Shown: positions 1 to 7,235 of the stretch, one piece after another
Position numbering within the stretch: position 1 is the first letter of the stretch
Layout of the letters: the number at the start of each line of letters is the position of its first letter
Source: a virus
Strand: one strand, 5' to 3'
IMG/VR virus record: IMGVR_UViG_3300032268_000293
Span: 1-64,000 of that record
DNA: 64,000 nucleotides
The notes under the pieces: generated by a model
The model's input: the letters and a program-made list of their open reading frames with translations, nothing else
The model's database searches: none
What the model was told of the DNA's origin: nothing
Translations under genes and position numbers: made by a program

Positions 1-1626
1 AGTCCTAATTTATTAACTGGAATGACTGGAACACAAGCGTATGCTATCAACCAAGCATTAGCAAATGTAGGTGCTGGTGCGATGATACATGGATTTAATT
101 ATGGATATGACTACAGCGTAGCTGGAAGACAATGTGCTATATGGGATCTATTTGGTTTTTGCTTGTCGGGATGGAACTATTCAGACGCAGGAGTTGCCAC
201 TGTTATCACAGATAGTAATAATGCTACTATCTACAGTTCATCTAATACGCACAATGGTGGTAATAATGGAACTTTTGGAACATACAGTAAACAATTTAGA
301 TTTGGAACTTCCAGACAAATAACTACACTTGGTGGCTTTGCTATGGCACCATGGACTAGTGGGAATGCCAGCATAACAAATATGTATAGCAATGCGGTAT
401 ATACAGCAGATCCTTGTTTAGATCCTCTATCTTCACCATCATGTCCAGGTTATACTGCAGCATATTTTACTCAACAGTGTACTGCTAATCCTCTGTATAA
501 TTCTACATGTCCTGGATACGCACAAGCATATTTTACTCAACAATGTACTGTTAATGCAATGTTTGATCCTGCATGTCCTGGATACGCATCAGCATATCTA
601 ACATATCAATGTTCAATCAATCCACTGTTTAGTACTACTTGTGCTGGATACGCACAAGCATATCATGATCAACAGTGTTCTATAAATCCTTTACATGCCA
701 CTACTTGCACTGGATATGCTTCAGCCTATCATAATCAACAGTGTACTGCTAATCCTCTTTACTCTACAACTTGTTCTGGTTATGCTGAAGCATATAAAGC
801 ACAACAATGTTCATTAGATGGATTATACGACAGAACATGCCCAAACTATTCAACTGCTTATGCAACTAAAATGTTACTTGAACAACAAGGCACAGCAGGA
901 ACAGTAGCAACTGCAGGTACAGTGGCACGAAACGATCCTGCCAATCAACCTGTTTCTACAACAACTGCTTCAGCTACAGTTGGTTCAGATGGTGCAGTTT
1001 CTGTTGGGGTTTCTAAAACAGGTGATTCTAATGTGGACAAAGCAATTGCTTCTCCATCACCAACTACAAATTCTTCTGCAGCACCAACTGCTCCAGTTCA
1101 GTTAGCACCACCTCCACCTGCTCCACAACAACAAATGGCTCAGAATGAACCAAAGGGTGGTGGCGATAAACCTGAACCAAGAGGTGGAAATAAACAAGAG
1201 GATAAAAAAGATGATGCTCCGAAAGGCACTGGAGGCAGTTCTCCGTCACAAAATACTAATACTGCTCAAGCGTCATCTGATAAACCAGCAGCACCAACTG
1301 TCCGTCAAGCACTCCAAGAACGAAGAGAAGCTGCAGCAAGAGCAGAAGCAGTAGAAAAAGGTAAAAACCTTGCAAATGAAATGGGTAAAGTTGCTGACAT
1401 GGAATCACAGAAACAAGTTCAAAATGTTGTGATTCAAGCAATGGGATTTACACCTGGTTTTGATTCATATGGTAAGACAATGTTACCAGATGTTGCTGGG
1501 TATAAACCATTCACAGTTTATAACAATCAAAGAAATATTGATAATCGTGCCAACCTAAGAATGTTTGGTGGTACTGATAGATTGCATAATGAAATGGTAG
1601 ATTCTCAATACAACAAAGGAAAGTAA
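1..1626 (+). CDS. Cys-repeat virion/tail-associated protein, 5' truncated
   Basis: The frame is open to the left edge, so the true start lies outside the window; the first internal ATG is at 22. The N-terminal ~125 residues are Gly/Asn/Ser/Tyr-rich and fibre-like. They are followed by seven 22-residue repeats with two cysteines each, then a long Pro/Ala/Thr/Lys-rich low-complexity linker (about residues 290-430), a charged Ala/Glu helix (about 430-470) and a conserved-looking tail ending near MVDSQYNKGK. The composition suggests an extended surface or tail protein stabilised by disulfides. It stands first in a + strand run that ends in lysis genes. I cannot name the family; the virion role is inferred. 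Confidence 0.75.
   Translation, partial: SPNLLTGMTGTQAYAINQALANVGAGAMIHGFNYGYDYSVAGRQCAIWDLFGFCLSGWNYSDAGVATVITDSNNATIYSSSNTHNGGNNGTFGTYSKQFRFGTSRQITTLGGFAMAPWTSGNASITNMYSNAVYTADPCLDPLSSPSCPGYTAAYFTQQCTANPLYNSTCPGYAQAYFTQQCTVNAMFDPACPGYASAYLTYQCSINPLFSTTCAGYAQAYHDQQCSINPLHATTCTGYASAYHNQQCTANPLYSTTCSGYAEAYKAQQCSLDGLYDRTCPNYSTAYATKMLLEQQGTAGTVATAGTVARNDPANQPVSTTTASATVGSDGAVSVGVSKTGDSNVDKAIASPSPTTNSSAAPTAPVQLAPPPPAPQQQMAQNEPKGGGDKPEPRGGNKQEDKKDDAPKGTGGSSPSQNTNTAQASSDKPAAPTVRQALQERREAAARAEAVEKGKNLANEMGKVADMESQKQVQNVVIQAMGFTPGFDSYGKTMLPDVAGYKPFTVYNNQRNIDNRANLRMFGGTDRLHNEMVDSQYNKGK
409..870 (+). repeat. Seven tandem 66-bp coding repeats (22 aa, CxxNPLxxxTC type)
   Basis: Each unit reads approximately QCxxNPLxxxTC followed by xGYAxAYxxQ. 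Units begin at codon spacing 22 with no indels. The first (DPCLDPL) and last (QCSLDGL) are the most diverged, and the central ones share NPL, TTC and GYA almost exactly. Two Cys per unit, nine residues apart, suggest a ladder of disulfide-closed loops. DNA identity between units is moderate, so the repeat is kept by protein selection rather than being a recent duplication. Confidence 0.85.
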
Positions 1627-1627
1627 A

Positions 1628-2137
1628 ATGACAGAAGAAATCAAAGATGTCAATAAAAAAATAGATGAAGCGGAAGCAGCAGTAAAAAAGTATGCCAGTA
1701 AAGATACTGTTATCAGTATCGGTGGTTATGAATTTACACCAGCAAAATTAATGGTCGCATTCACAATTGTATCTTCAGTTCTTGGTGGTCTATATGGGAC
1801 ATTCGAAGTTTATAAAGACTATCAGGGTATGAAGAAAAAGATTGCAGAATATGTGTCACCAGATCTAACTGAAATTTACAAGAAGTTAGAGTTGGTTCAG
1901 CAAAGTTCAGAAAAGTCTGTTCAGTATACTCAAGATATCAAGAATGATCTTAAAGCAGACATCCGTCGTCTAGAAGGTGTTGTTGATTCTGTTGAAAGAA
2001 CAGCCAAGCAATCGCAACGTGAGACTGAAGTAGATCTTCGCAACATGAAGAAAGAAAACGAACAATCTCTGAAGCAGCTAAATAAGGACGTAGATGTTCG
2101 TATTCAGCGAGCATTGGATAACCCTTTAGCAAAATAA
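1628..2137 (+). CDS. Membrane-anchored coiled-coil protein
   Basis: 169 residues. It starts one base after the TAA of the preceding gene, which implies translational coupling. It has a Lys/Glu-rich N-terminus, one hydrophobic segment at about residues 37-60 (KLMVAFTIVSSVLGGLYGTF), then a long heptad-like charged helix to the C-terminus. No catalytic motif is visible. A single-span membrane protein with a coiled coil next to lysis genes could be an accessory lysis or virion protein. The function is unknown. Confidence 0.7.
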   Translation: MTEEIKDVNKKIDEAEAAVKKYASKDTVISIGGYEFTPAKLMVAFTIVSSVLGGLYGTFEVYKDYQGMKKKIAEYVSPDLTEIYKKLELVQQSSEKSVQYTQDIKNDLKADIRRLEGVVDSVERTAKQSQRETEVDLRNMKKENEQSLKQLNKDVDVRIQRALDNPLAK

Positions 2138-2156
2138 TTATTAGAAAGCTGAGGTA

Positions 2157-2435
2157 ATGTTGAACGATAAAAAATTATTTAAATGGCTCGGTATATTAAT
2201 TCTGTTACCATTAGCATTAGCGTATTTTGGTGGTGACAGATTCCGCTATCCGTGCCAAGATCCCAAGAACTGGGATAAAGAGTTTTGTCAAAAACCATTA
2301 TGTGATGTGACTAGAACATGTCCAGAGCATATTTTTAAGGGACAACGAGATCCCAGATTAGGACCACCTGATGAAAAAGCTGCTGCTGCGCCTCAAAAAC
2401 CTGTTACACAAGGAGCAACAAACTGTGGAAAATAA
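2157..2435 (+). CDS. Small Cys-rich protein with N-terminal membrane segment
   Basis: 92 residues. One N-terminal hydrophobic segment (residues ~8-22, WLGILILLPLALAYFG) is followed by a short Cys-rich part with four cysteines in RYPCQDPKNWDKEFC and KPLCDVTRTC, then a Pro/Ala-rich tail. The cysteines would sit in the periplasm if the segment acts as signal anchor. GAGG lies only 2 nt from the ATG, so the TTG one codon later is an alternative start. I do not recognise a functional family. Confidence 0.65.
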   Translation: MLNDKKLFKWLGILILLPLALAYFGGDRFRYPCQDPKNWDKEFCQKPLCDVTRTCPEHIFKGQRDPRLGPPDEKAAAAPQKPVTQGATNCGK

Positions 2436-2910
2436 CCAAGAATTTATGTATACAGAAGAGCAGTTAATGGCTCGTTTAAGATTCTTTATTGGAATCTGTT
2501 TAGCATTAACATTAACAGGAATTGTTTTCGTTGTTCTTTACTCAATTATTTTTGTAACACAACCACTTAACGCAATTTCTCCAATCGATCAGAAATTTTT
2601 TGAGTTGATCATTCCTATCGCAACATTCCTAACAGGCACGTTGTCTGGTATTATGTTAGCTGGTAATGACAAAGACGCAAAGATGAAAGCATTAGACATG
2701 GCTTCTGGTGTTAACAAACCAACACCATTATCGCCAACACCTAGTCCGATGATGACTAGACCAGCAATGCCACCATCACCAATGCCAATGACAATGAACC
2801 CAACGCCAATGGCATACCCAGATCCAATCGAGCCAGTAATGGTTCCTCCAAGTGTCGCAGTTCCACCAAGAGTTGCAGTTCCACCAATTATTAAAAAACC
2901 AGGAGAATAA
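2425..2910 (+). CDS. Two-TM membrane protein, holin candidate
   Basis: I choose the GTG at 2425, because AAGGAG at 2410-2415 lies nine bases upstream; an ATG at 2446 is the alternative. It overlaps the preceding gene by 11 bp. Two strong membrane segments (about residues 16-42 and 56-79) are followed by a Met/Pro-rich tail (PSPMMTRPAMPPSP and repeats). Its position directly before the GH19 endolysin and its two-TM topology fit a holin, but no family signature is seen, so the role is inferred from context. Confidence 0.6.
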   Translation: MENNQEFMYTEEQLMARLRFFIGICLALTLTGIVFVVLYSIIFVTQPLNAISPIDQKFFELIIPIATFLTGTLSGIMLAGNDKDAKMKALDMASGVNKPTPLSPTPSPMMTRPAMPPSPMPMTMNPTPMAYPDPIEPVMVPPSVAVPPRVAVPPIIKKPGE

Positions 2911-2912
2911 CA

Positions 2913-3542
2913 ATGTCCTTTGAATTTGAATTTACATCTCAGAAATTGTCACATATCATTCCAAATGCAGCATATGGTGTTGATGTTTGGTTTAACGAAT
3001 TAAGCGAATTACTTCCAGTATTCGAAATAACAACAGTCGGTAGAGTCGCAGCATTCATTGCTCAAACTGCGCATGAGTCTGGTGGTTATCGTGTTCTGAA
3101 AGAGAATCTAAACTACTCAGCTGATGGTTTGAATAAGATTTTCCCAAAATACTTTGGAGCAAATCGCGACGCTAATCAATATGCTCGTCAACCAGAAAAA
3201 ATTGCCAACGTAGTTTATGGTGGTCGTATGGGTAATGGTGATGAAGCATCTGGCGATGGCTTCCGTTACTGTGGTCGTGGTTTGATTCAGTTAACTGGTA
3301 AAAACAATTATGTTAATTTCGCAAACTACGCTGGTATTTCTCCAGAAGACGCAGCTGAATATTTAGAAACACCACGTGGCGCAGTTCATTCTGGATGCTG
3401 GTTCTGGTATGCAAATGATCTAAACACATTTGCTGACGCAGGCGATTTTGTTGGAATGACTAAGAGAATTAATGGTGGTACGATTGGTCTTGATGATCGT
3501 ATCAAGCACTATAACGAAGCAGTTCACATTTTTGGAGCATAA
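2913..3542 (+). CDS. GH19 chitinase-type endolysin
   Basis: 209 residues, the full length of a single GH19 (lysozyme-like) catalytic domain. The first catalytic Glu is E55 in QTAHESGGY, and E64 in LKEN is a candidate for the second. The family signature CGRGLIQLTGKNNY (from C120) is present. GH19 phage enzymes cut the peptidoglycan glycan backbone. No signal peptide or membrane anchor is visible, so it needs a holin, for which the preceding two-TM protein is the candidate. The start follows AGGAG at a normal distance. Confidence 0.92.
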   Translation: MSFEFEFTSQKLSHIIPNAAYGVDVWFNELSELLPVFEITTVGRVAAFIAQTAHESGGYRVLKENLNYSADGLNKIFPKYFGANRDANQYARQPEKIANVVYGGRMGNGDEASGDGFRYCGRGLIQLTGKNNYVNFANYAGISPEDAAEYLETPRGAVHSGCWFWYANDLNTFADAGDFVGMTKRINGGTIGLDDRIKHYNEAVHIFGA

Positions 3543-3543
3543 G

Positions 3544-3777
3544 ATGAAATACTTACTAAGTTTTTTTGTTGCATTTTCATTCGTTCTTCCAGCATATTCT
3601 GCAGACAAACCTGCCCCAAAGATTGATTGCTCTCAGAAAAAGAATGCTAGTAAAATTGAATGTAAAGAACCACCAAAATCTGATGTAAAACCACAGATTA
3701 AGAAACCAGAAAAAGTAGATCGTAAAGCTCCAGCTGCTACACAGAAAAAAGCAGCTGAAGAAAACGCTAAGAAATGA
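3544..3777 (+). CDS. Small secreted Lys/Pro-rich protein
   Basis: 77 residues. The start is ATG at 3544, right after the endolysin stop; upstream in-frame codons would lie inside the endolysin gene. It has a clear signal peptide (MKYLLSFFVAFSFVLPAYSA, cleavage after AYSA) followed by a hydrophilic mature part with two Cys (DCSQKKN, IECKEP) and many Lys, Pro and Ala. It is last in the + strand run and faces a convergent - strand gene. It is probably exported to the periplasm; function unknown. Confidence 0.7.
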   Translation: MKYLLSFFVAFSFVLPAYSADKPAPKIDCSQKKNASKIECKEPPKSDVKPQIKKPEKVDRKAPAATQKKAAEENAKK

Positions 3778-3846
3778 TTTTCGATTTCTACGTTATGTTA
3801 TTTCTTGAATTATACTTTTTACCGTATAGAATTATGGGCAGTATGC

Positions 3847-4020
3847 CTACCATGAACCATCATCAATAACTAAGTGAAGACCGAAAAACAAAAGATTTAT
3901 TTTTAAAGTCCAAGTTTTCGGTCCACTTATTTCATCTTTACCATACTCTAATCCCAATCTCCAATGAAAGGGATTTGCAGTAATAGTGATAAACAATCCA
4001 GAATATTTTAACCAATTCAT
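3847..4020 (-). CDS. Small conserved-looking phage protein (57 aa)
   Basis: 57 codons from ATG at 4020 to TAG at 3847. AGGAG sits ideally upstream, and the gene lies 2 bp beyond the end of the next - strand gene, as expected for the last cistron of this operon. The protein is mixed hydrophobic/polar (NPFHWRLGLEYGKDE, then LFFGLHLVIDD) with no TM helix of full length. It holds most of the otherwise empty interval between the convergent gene sets (3778-4022). Function unknown. Confidence 0.6.
   Translation of the reverse strand: MNWLKYSGLFITITANPFHWRLGLEYGKDEISGPKTWTLKINLLFFGLHLVIDDGSW
3872..3928. terminator. Long inverted repeat at the convergence of + and - operons
   Basis: AAGTG then GACCGAAAA (3872-3887, two unpaired A between) pairs with TTTTCGGTC then CACTT (3915-3928), giving a 14-bp stem with a ~27-nt loop. 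It lies within the 57-aa gene just beyond the end of the + strand operon. The A/T flanks of the inner arms make it a possible bidirectional terminator. The loop is large, so the terminator reading is uncertain. Confidence 0.35.
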
Positions 4021-4022
4021 AA

Positions 4023-4268
4023 TTACTCCTCTAATGGAACTTCATCAAACTTTTTTTCCTGAATAGTTTTTTCTTTCCAAATCTTTCTAGGATTACCGCA
4101 CATTATACAGTGTGGCTGACCACAATCCATTGCGTGATGCTTAGCATATTTGTGTGGTTCTTTTACTTCGACACCATGCGCCTTCGCAATTTTAACTTGC
4201 CTTTTAACAGCAGTTTTTTTGCTATGAATACGCTTAGAATGTTGTTCTTTAGTTTGGGTATCACTCAT
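4023..4268 (-). CDS. Small basic Zn-knuckle protein
   Basis: 81 residues, strongly basic in the first half (HSKRIHSKKTAVKRQVKIAK). A putative zinc site lies in the centre, DCGQPHCIMCGNPRK, with three Cys and one or two His. Similar short proteins with CGxxxCxxCxNPRK occur in other aquatic T4-like phages as I recall, without known function. The ATG overlaps the stop of clpP, so the two are translationally coupled. Nucleic-acid binding is plausible but not shown. Confidence 0.7.
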   Translation of the reverse strand: MSDTQTKEQHSKRIHSKKTAVKRQVKIAKAHGVEVKEPHKYAKHHAMDCGQPHCIMCGNPRKIWKEKTIQEKKFDEVPLEE

Positions 4269-4825
4269 TAGTATAGATCCTTTACAATATCACAGAGTCC
4301 GAGTTTTTTTGCTTCTGCTGCAGCAAGCCAGACATCTTGTGGTGGTAGAAGTTTGTCTCTAATTGTTTCTTCGTCTAATCCTGTGCACTTCTTATAATGC
4401 GATATTAACCTTTTGGTCACTAAATCAAATTCTTTAACTTGCGCAAAGAGTTCATGTTCTTTACCAAAAGAACCCCATGAGTATTGATGCGAAAGGATAG
4501 AAGTGTTTGGCGTAAGAACACGTTGTCCTTTCTCTCCTGCAATGAACATGAGCAGACCAGCCGAAGCGATCTGCCCAAGTCCGATAGTTCTAACAGGAAT
4601 ATGGCTACCTTTAATTGTATCAATAACAGCAAACGCTGCATTTAAATCACCACCTGGAGAACAGATGATTAGATTTAAAACATCAAAATTTTCTTCAGAA
4701 AAATTACAATGAAATATCCACTCAACAACATTTTTACAAGAGGAAGTGGATACCTCATCCATAAACAAAAGGAAGTTTTGATTTGAATCACTAGAATCTA
4801 GTTTGATATTTAGTTTGTCTAGCAT
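4268..4825 (-). CDS. clpP: ClpP-family serine protease
   Basis: 185 residues from ATG at 4825, chosen because AGAGGA lies upstream; an upstream in-frame start at 4867 would lie deep in the SleB gene. The catalytic triad is visible: Ser88 in GQIASAG, His113 in LSHQYS, Asp164 in PPQDVW. The family glycine-rich strand CSPGGD is at 55-60. Length is that of a ClpP monomer, normally a 14-mer peptidase fed by ClpX/ClpA; no ATPase partner is seen in the window, so host ClpX would be needed. It starts 35 bp inside the hydrolase gene. A tmRNA gene lies about 0.9 kb upstream, and tagged proteins are classical ClpXP substrates. A head-maturation protease role is less likely because capsid genes are absent here. 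Confidence 0.88.
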   Translation of the reverse strand: MLDKLNIKLDSSDSNQNFLLFMDEVSTSSCKNVVEWIFHCNFSEENFDVLNLIICSPGGDLNAAFAVIDTIKGSHIPVRTIGLGQIASAGLLMFIAGEKGQRVLTPNTSILSHQYSWGSFGKEHELFAQVKEFDLVTKRLISHYKKCTGLDEETIRDKLLPPQDVWLAAAEAKKLGLCDIVKDLY

Positions 4826-5348
4826 AGGTATATTCCTCTTTTGGTTTATAAAATATATGACGACCAATTGTTGTGGTCTTGTCGAGTTTCCAACGAGGGT
4901 TTACATAATCTGCGTGATAATATAAAGCACCTTTAGATGGATCCTCAATCACTCCATGGTTAAAATAAACATAGAGTGCTAATTCTCTCGCCTCATTGTA
5001 TATAGCAGGGTTTGGTTTTCTCTGCACAGATCCATCACATAACCATGTAAATTGACATACACCTTGTGTCTTTTGAGTCACAACACCACAGATTGAGGAA
5101 TCAAACTTCTGTGATTTGACACGATTAATTGTAACAGCAGCAACTGCTATTCTTCCTTCTTTTGGTTCATATCCTGCTTCGTAATATATGTTATCAGCAA
5201 GACAATCAACTTCTTTTTTTTCTTTTGTGTTTAAAAACTCGTAAGGAACATTAACAATACTTGACGCTAACATTTTCCCATGAGCAGTAGTAAACAAGTA
5301 AGCAAAAATAACAACGATAATTAACAGAACAGTTGTTATAAACTTCAT
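4791..5348 (-). CDS. SleB-type cell wall hydrolase
   Basis: 185 residues. An N-terminal membrane/signal segment (about 4-20) is followed by a Hydrolase_2 (SleB/CwlJ) domain: NIYYEAGYEPKEG with the catalytic Glu57, VAAVTINRV, GVCQFTW, and near the end YHADYVNPRW. These enzymes cleave peptidoglycan as lytic transglycosylases or amidases. The signal or anchor implies export to the periplasm independent of a holin. Its 3' end overlaps the clpP start. With the GH19 enzyme and the spanins it gives this phage several envelope-attacking proteins. Confidence 0.85.
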   Translation of the reverse strand: MKFITTVLLIIVVIFAYLFTTAHGKMLASSIVNVPYEFLNTKEKKEVDCLADNIYYEAGYEPKEGRIAVAAVTINRVKSQKFDSSICGVVTQKTQGVCQFTWLCDGSVQRKPNPAIYNEARELALYVYFNHGVIEDPSKGALYYHADYVNPRWKLDKTTTIGRHIFYKPKEEYTYARQTKYQTRF

Positions 5349-5411
5349 TCTATCTCCTTAATTAGTTAAAGAAGGCACAAACAACTTGTGCGTGCGCCTT
5401 CCAATCCCATA

Positions 5412-5693
5412 TCAGGTGGACTTCTTGATAGTAGTCTTTTCTTGTGTAGTTTGGGGGATTTGACTTACGAATCCGTTTAATGCATTTGCTTTCGCAATGA
5501 TTTCAGATTCGTTTGGATATGACGGGAATCCTGGATGTTCAGGAATCATGCCACCATTGAGTTTAGCAACCTCGACTTTAGTTGACCAATCGTTGCTAAC
5601 CACTTCACGCTTACCATAATACTCTTCAGTAAGCATATCTTTCGCCATTTTTAAAAGTTCGAGGCGAATCTCGAACGGAGTCATATTTGACAT
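5412..5693 (-). CDS. Conserved T4-like phage protein of unknown function
   Basis: 93 residues, beginning MSNMTPFEIRLELLKMAKDML, a pattern I recall from hypothetical proteins of T4-like cyanophages (MTPFEIRL...). An amphipathic N-terminal helix is followed by a Pro/Asn-rich middle (GGMIPEHPGFPSYPNESEI) and a polar tail. A T4-late-type octamer stands 64 bp upstream, so late expression is likely. The 5349-5411 gap downstream holds a GC-rich inverted repeat (GCACAA/TTGTGC) that might be a weak terminator. Confidence 0.65.
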   Translation of the reverse strand: MSNMTPFEIRLELLKMAKDMLTEEYYGKREVVSNDWSTKVEVAKLNGGMIPEHPGFPSYPNESEIIAKANALNGFVSQIPQTTQEKTTIKKST

Positions 5694-5756
5694 AGTAATT
5701 ACCTTTCTGTGTTGTGTGTGAAAAATTCAAATTTGTGTGTTCATAATATATACACT

Positions 5757-5764
5757 TATTTATA
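5757..5764 (-). promoter_or_regulatory. T4-type late promoter octamer TATAAATA
   Basis: Exact match on the - strand to the T4 late consensus TATAAATA, placed so that transcription would start about 55 nt before the 5412-5693 gene. No -35 is needed when the phage-encoded late sigma factor and clamp (gp55/gp33/gp45) are used. It coincides with the 3' end of the tmRNA coding piece. Confidence 0.5.
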
Positions 5765-6047
5765 ATGGTTGGTTATTCTGTTACGAGGAAACCAACCGAA
5801 ACCCTAGTCAGCTATTAAGCTGCCAATGCGTAACTTTCGTCATTTGCATTTACTTTATTTGCTTGATTTACGGTCATCGCCTACCGTGTTGCCGTCTCTA
5901 CTATCTAGCCCTGTCGAAACCAATGCATCCCCATCAAAAACGCACTACAAGGTTGCCCATTATTAAGAGGGGTGTAGTGCCCTTTTGGTGGAGATGGGGA
6001 GAGTCGAACTCCCGTCCAGAACTCCTTCGCTTTGAAGGGATTACAAC
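5757..6047 (-). ncRNA. ssrA: Circularly permuted two-piece tmRNA
   Basis: In transcript order, the acceptor piece runs from about 6047 to the encoded CCA at 5988-5986. It carries a T arm (GGGAG, loop TTCGACT, CTCCC) and the acceptor strand CATCTCC (5996-5990). A 53-nt intervening segment is closed by a perfect 8-bp repeat (GCACTACA 5980-5973 with TGTAGTGC 5949-5942). The coding piece then starts with GGGGATG (5932-5926), which pairs with CATCTCC in all seven positions and includes the G3-U70 alanine signature. The conserved TTTCGAC follows. CAGGGCT (5913-5907) pairs with AGTTCTG (6023-6017) as helix P2. The tag reading frame at 5847-5815 encodes ANDESYALAA and is followed by TAA TAG. A GGTTGGTT/AACCAACC hairpin (5797-5767) ends the coding piece. 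The exact ends of both pieces are estimates. Confidence 0.92.
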
Positions 6048-6051
6048 AATT

Positions 6052-6168
6052 CTAAAAATCTGAATTCTTTTTATCTTCTTCGAAATTACTCCAGTCGTAT
6101 GTTACCAGCTTATACACCCAGTAAACATGTAGAACAATAATCAGCAGAAAAAGAATTAGATTAGACAT
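6052..6168 (-). CDS. 38-aa single-TM microprotein between ahpD and tmRNA
   Basis: ATG at 6168 follows directly on the TAA of ahpD (TAAATG) and the frame ends TAG at 6052. The sequence starts MSNLILFLLIIVLHVYWVY, a convincing membrane helix, followed by a short acidic/basic tail (NFEEDKKNSDF). No good ribosome site is visible, so coupling to ahpD is required. Its end lies just before the acceptor piece of the tmRNA. Function unknown; it could be a membrane micropeptide. Confidence 0.5.
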   Translation of the reverse strand: MSNLILFLLIIVLHVYWVYKLVTYDWSNFEEDKKNSDF

Positions 6169-6672
6169 TTAACTATTTAGCACTTTGGCGACGCTGTTCA
6201 TTACCGAAGCAATGCGTCCAATGTCACGAAGTTGTTCAACAGTATAACCTTCTTTCTTCAATGTTTCGTAGTGCGCTTTTACGCAAAAGTGACACTTGCC
6301 AACAATAGAAGCAGCAAGAGAATACGATTCGAATCTTGCTTTAGTTGTACCACCATGTGTAGTAATAGCATTCATACGAAGTTGAGCAGGCAATCCTTTT
6401 AGATTTGGATCATCAGCCATTTCAACATATGGATACCAAACATTATTTTGTGCCATAATACTCGCAGCACACATAGCAGCATTCGCTTCAGCTGGCGCAT
6501 CTGCCAGCAAAACAGAAAGAACTTTACCATTGCCAGTTGCCGCAAGAGCAGCAACTGCGCAACCATATGCCTCATCTGTTGGTAATGTGCTACGATTAAG
6601 GACTGCGTCAAGGTTTAGTTTCGTATCTTTCGCATACTCGGGAAGAGCTTCTTTAATCGCATCAATAAACAT
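6169..6672 (-). CDS. ahpD: AhpD-type alkylhydroperoxidase
   Basis: 167 residues, the usual AhpD length. The redox centre CHFC (C127, C130) and the proton-relay residues E115 and H134 match the E-x(11)-CxxC-xxx-H arrangement of mycobacterial AhpD, giving thiol-dependent peroxidase activity and serving as electron donor to AhpC. In bacteria it is itself reduced through lipoamide/lipoyl dehydrogenase, here presumably supplied by the host. Its ATG overlaps the ahpC stop, so the pair is an operon. Both genes look intact. Confidence 0.92.
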   Translation of the reverse strand: MFIDAIKEALPEYAKDTKLNLDAVLNRSTLPTDEAYGCAVAALAATGNGKVLSVLLADAPAEANAAMCAASIMAQNNVWYPYVEMADDPNLKGLPAQLRMNAITTHGGTTKARFESYSLAASIVGKCHFCVKAHYETLKKEGYTVEQLRDIGRIASVMNSVAKVLNS

Positions 6673-7217
6673 TATAGAGTCTCTCCACCAACTTGACGAT
6701 TACATGCGCACTTCTCACCAGTTTGAAGAGCATCAAGGATACGTAAAGTTTCCTCAGGTGAACGACCTACGTTTAGATTATTTACTGTGACATGCTGAAT
6801 CACATTATCTGGATCAACAATAAATGTAGCACGAAGTGCTGCACCTGCAGGTGCATAGAATACACCCAGTTGATCGATCAAAGAAACGTCATAATCGCGA
6901 GAAGTATCAGCAAACTGAATGTGCTTCAAATTTTTTAAATCATCATGAGAAGTTTGCCATGCTACTTTACAGAACTCGTTATCTGTAGAACCAGTCAAAA
7001 GAACTGCGTCACGATCTGCGAAATCTTGGAACAACTTATCATAAGCCACAATCTCAGTAGGACACACAAATGTAAAGTCCTTTGGATAATATACGATTAC
7101 TTTCCACTTTCCTGGAAACGATTCTTCCGTAATTGTAAAAAATTGTTCACCTTTACTGCTAATAGGATTGACACCTGTAATAGCAAATCCTTCTAATTTA
7201 TCGCCAACTGTTCTCAT
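6672..7217 (-). CDS. ahpC: AhpC peroxiredoxin
   Basis: 181 residues. The peroxidatic Cys52 is in the typical-2-Cys motif DFTFVCPTE, and C-terminal cysteines C170 and C172 lie in EKCACNRQVGGETL. This tail is typical of the AhpC group that works with AhpD rather than AhpF. It reduces hydrogen peroxide, organic peroxides and peroxynitrite. AGGAG lies well placed before the ATG. Expression should come from the sigma70-like promoter at 7271-7299 through a leader with a strong hairpin. A bacterial origin and capture as an auxiliary metabolic gene is inferred. Confidence 0.94.
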   Translation of the reverse strand: MRTVGDKLEGFAITGVNPISSKGEQFFTITEESFPGKWKVIVYYPKDFTFVCPTEIVAYDKLFQDFADRDAVLLTGSTDNEFCKVAWQTSHDDLKNLKHIQFADTSRDYDVSLIDQLGVFYAPAGAALRATFIVDPDNVIQHVTVNNLNVGRSPEETLRILDALQTGEKCACNRQVGGETL

Positions 7218-7235
7218 TTAAATCTCCTGTGTTTC

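Noticed and set aside
2371-2424. Longer start for the holin candidate
   Set aside because: It would overlap the previous gene by 65 bp without a ribosome site, whereas the GTG at 2425 has AAGGAG nine bases upstream.
5737-6063. 108-codon + strand reading frame
   Set aside because: It lies entirely on the opposite strand of the tmRNA gene; its apparent length is a by-product of the structured RNA, and it lacks a ribosome site.
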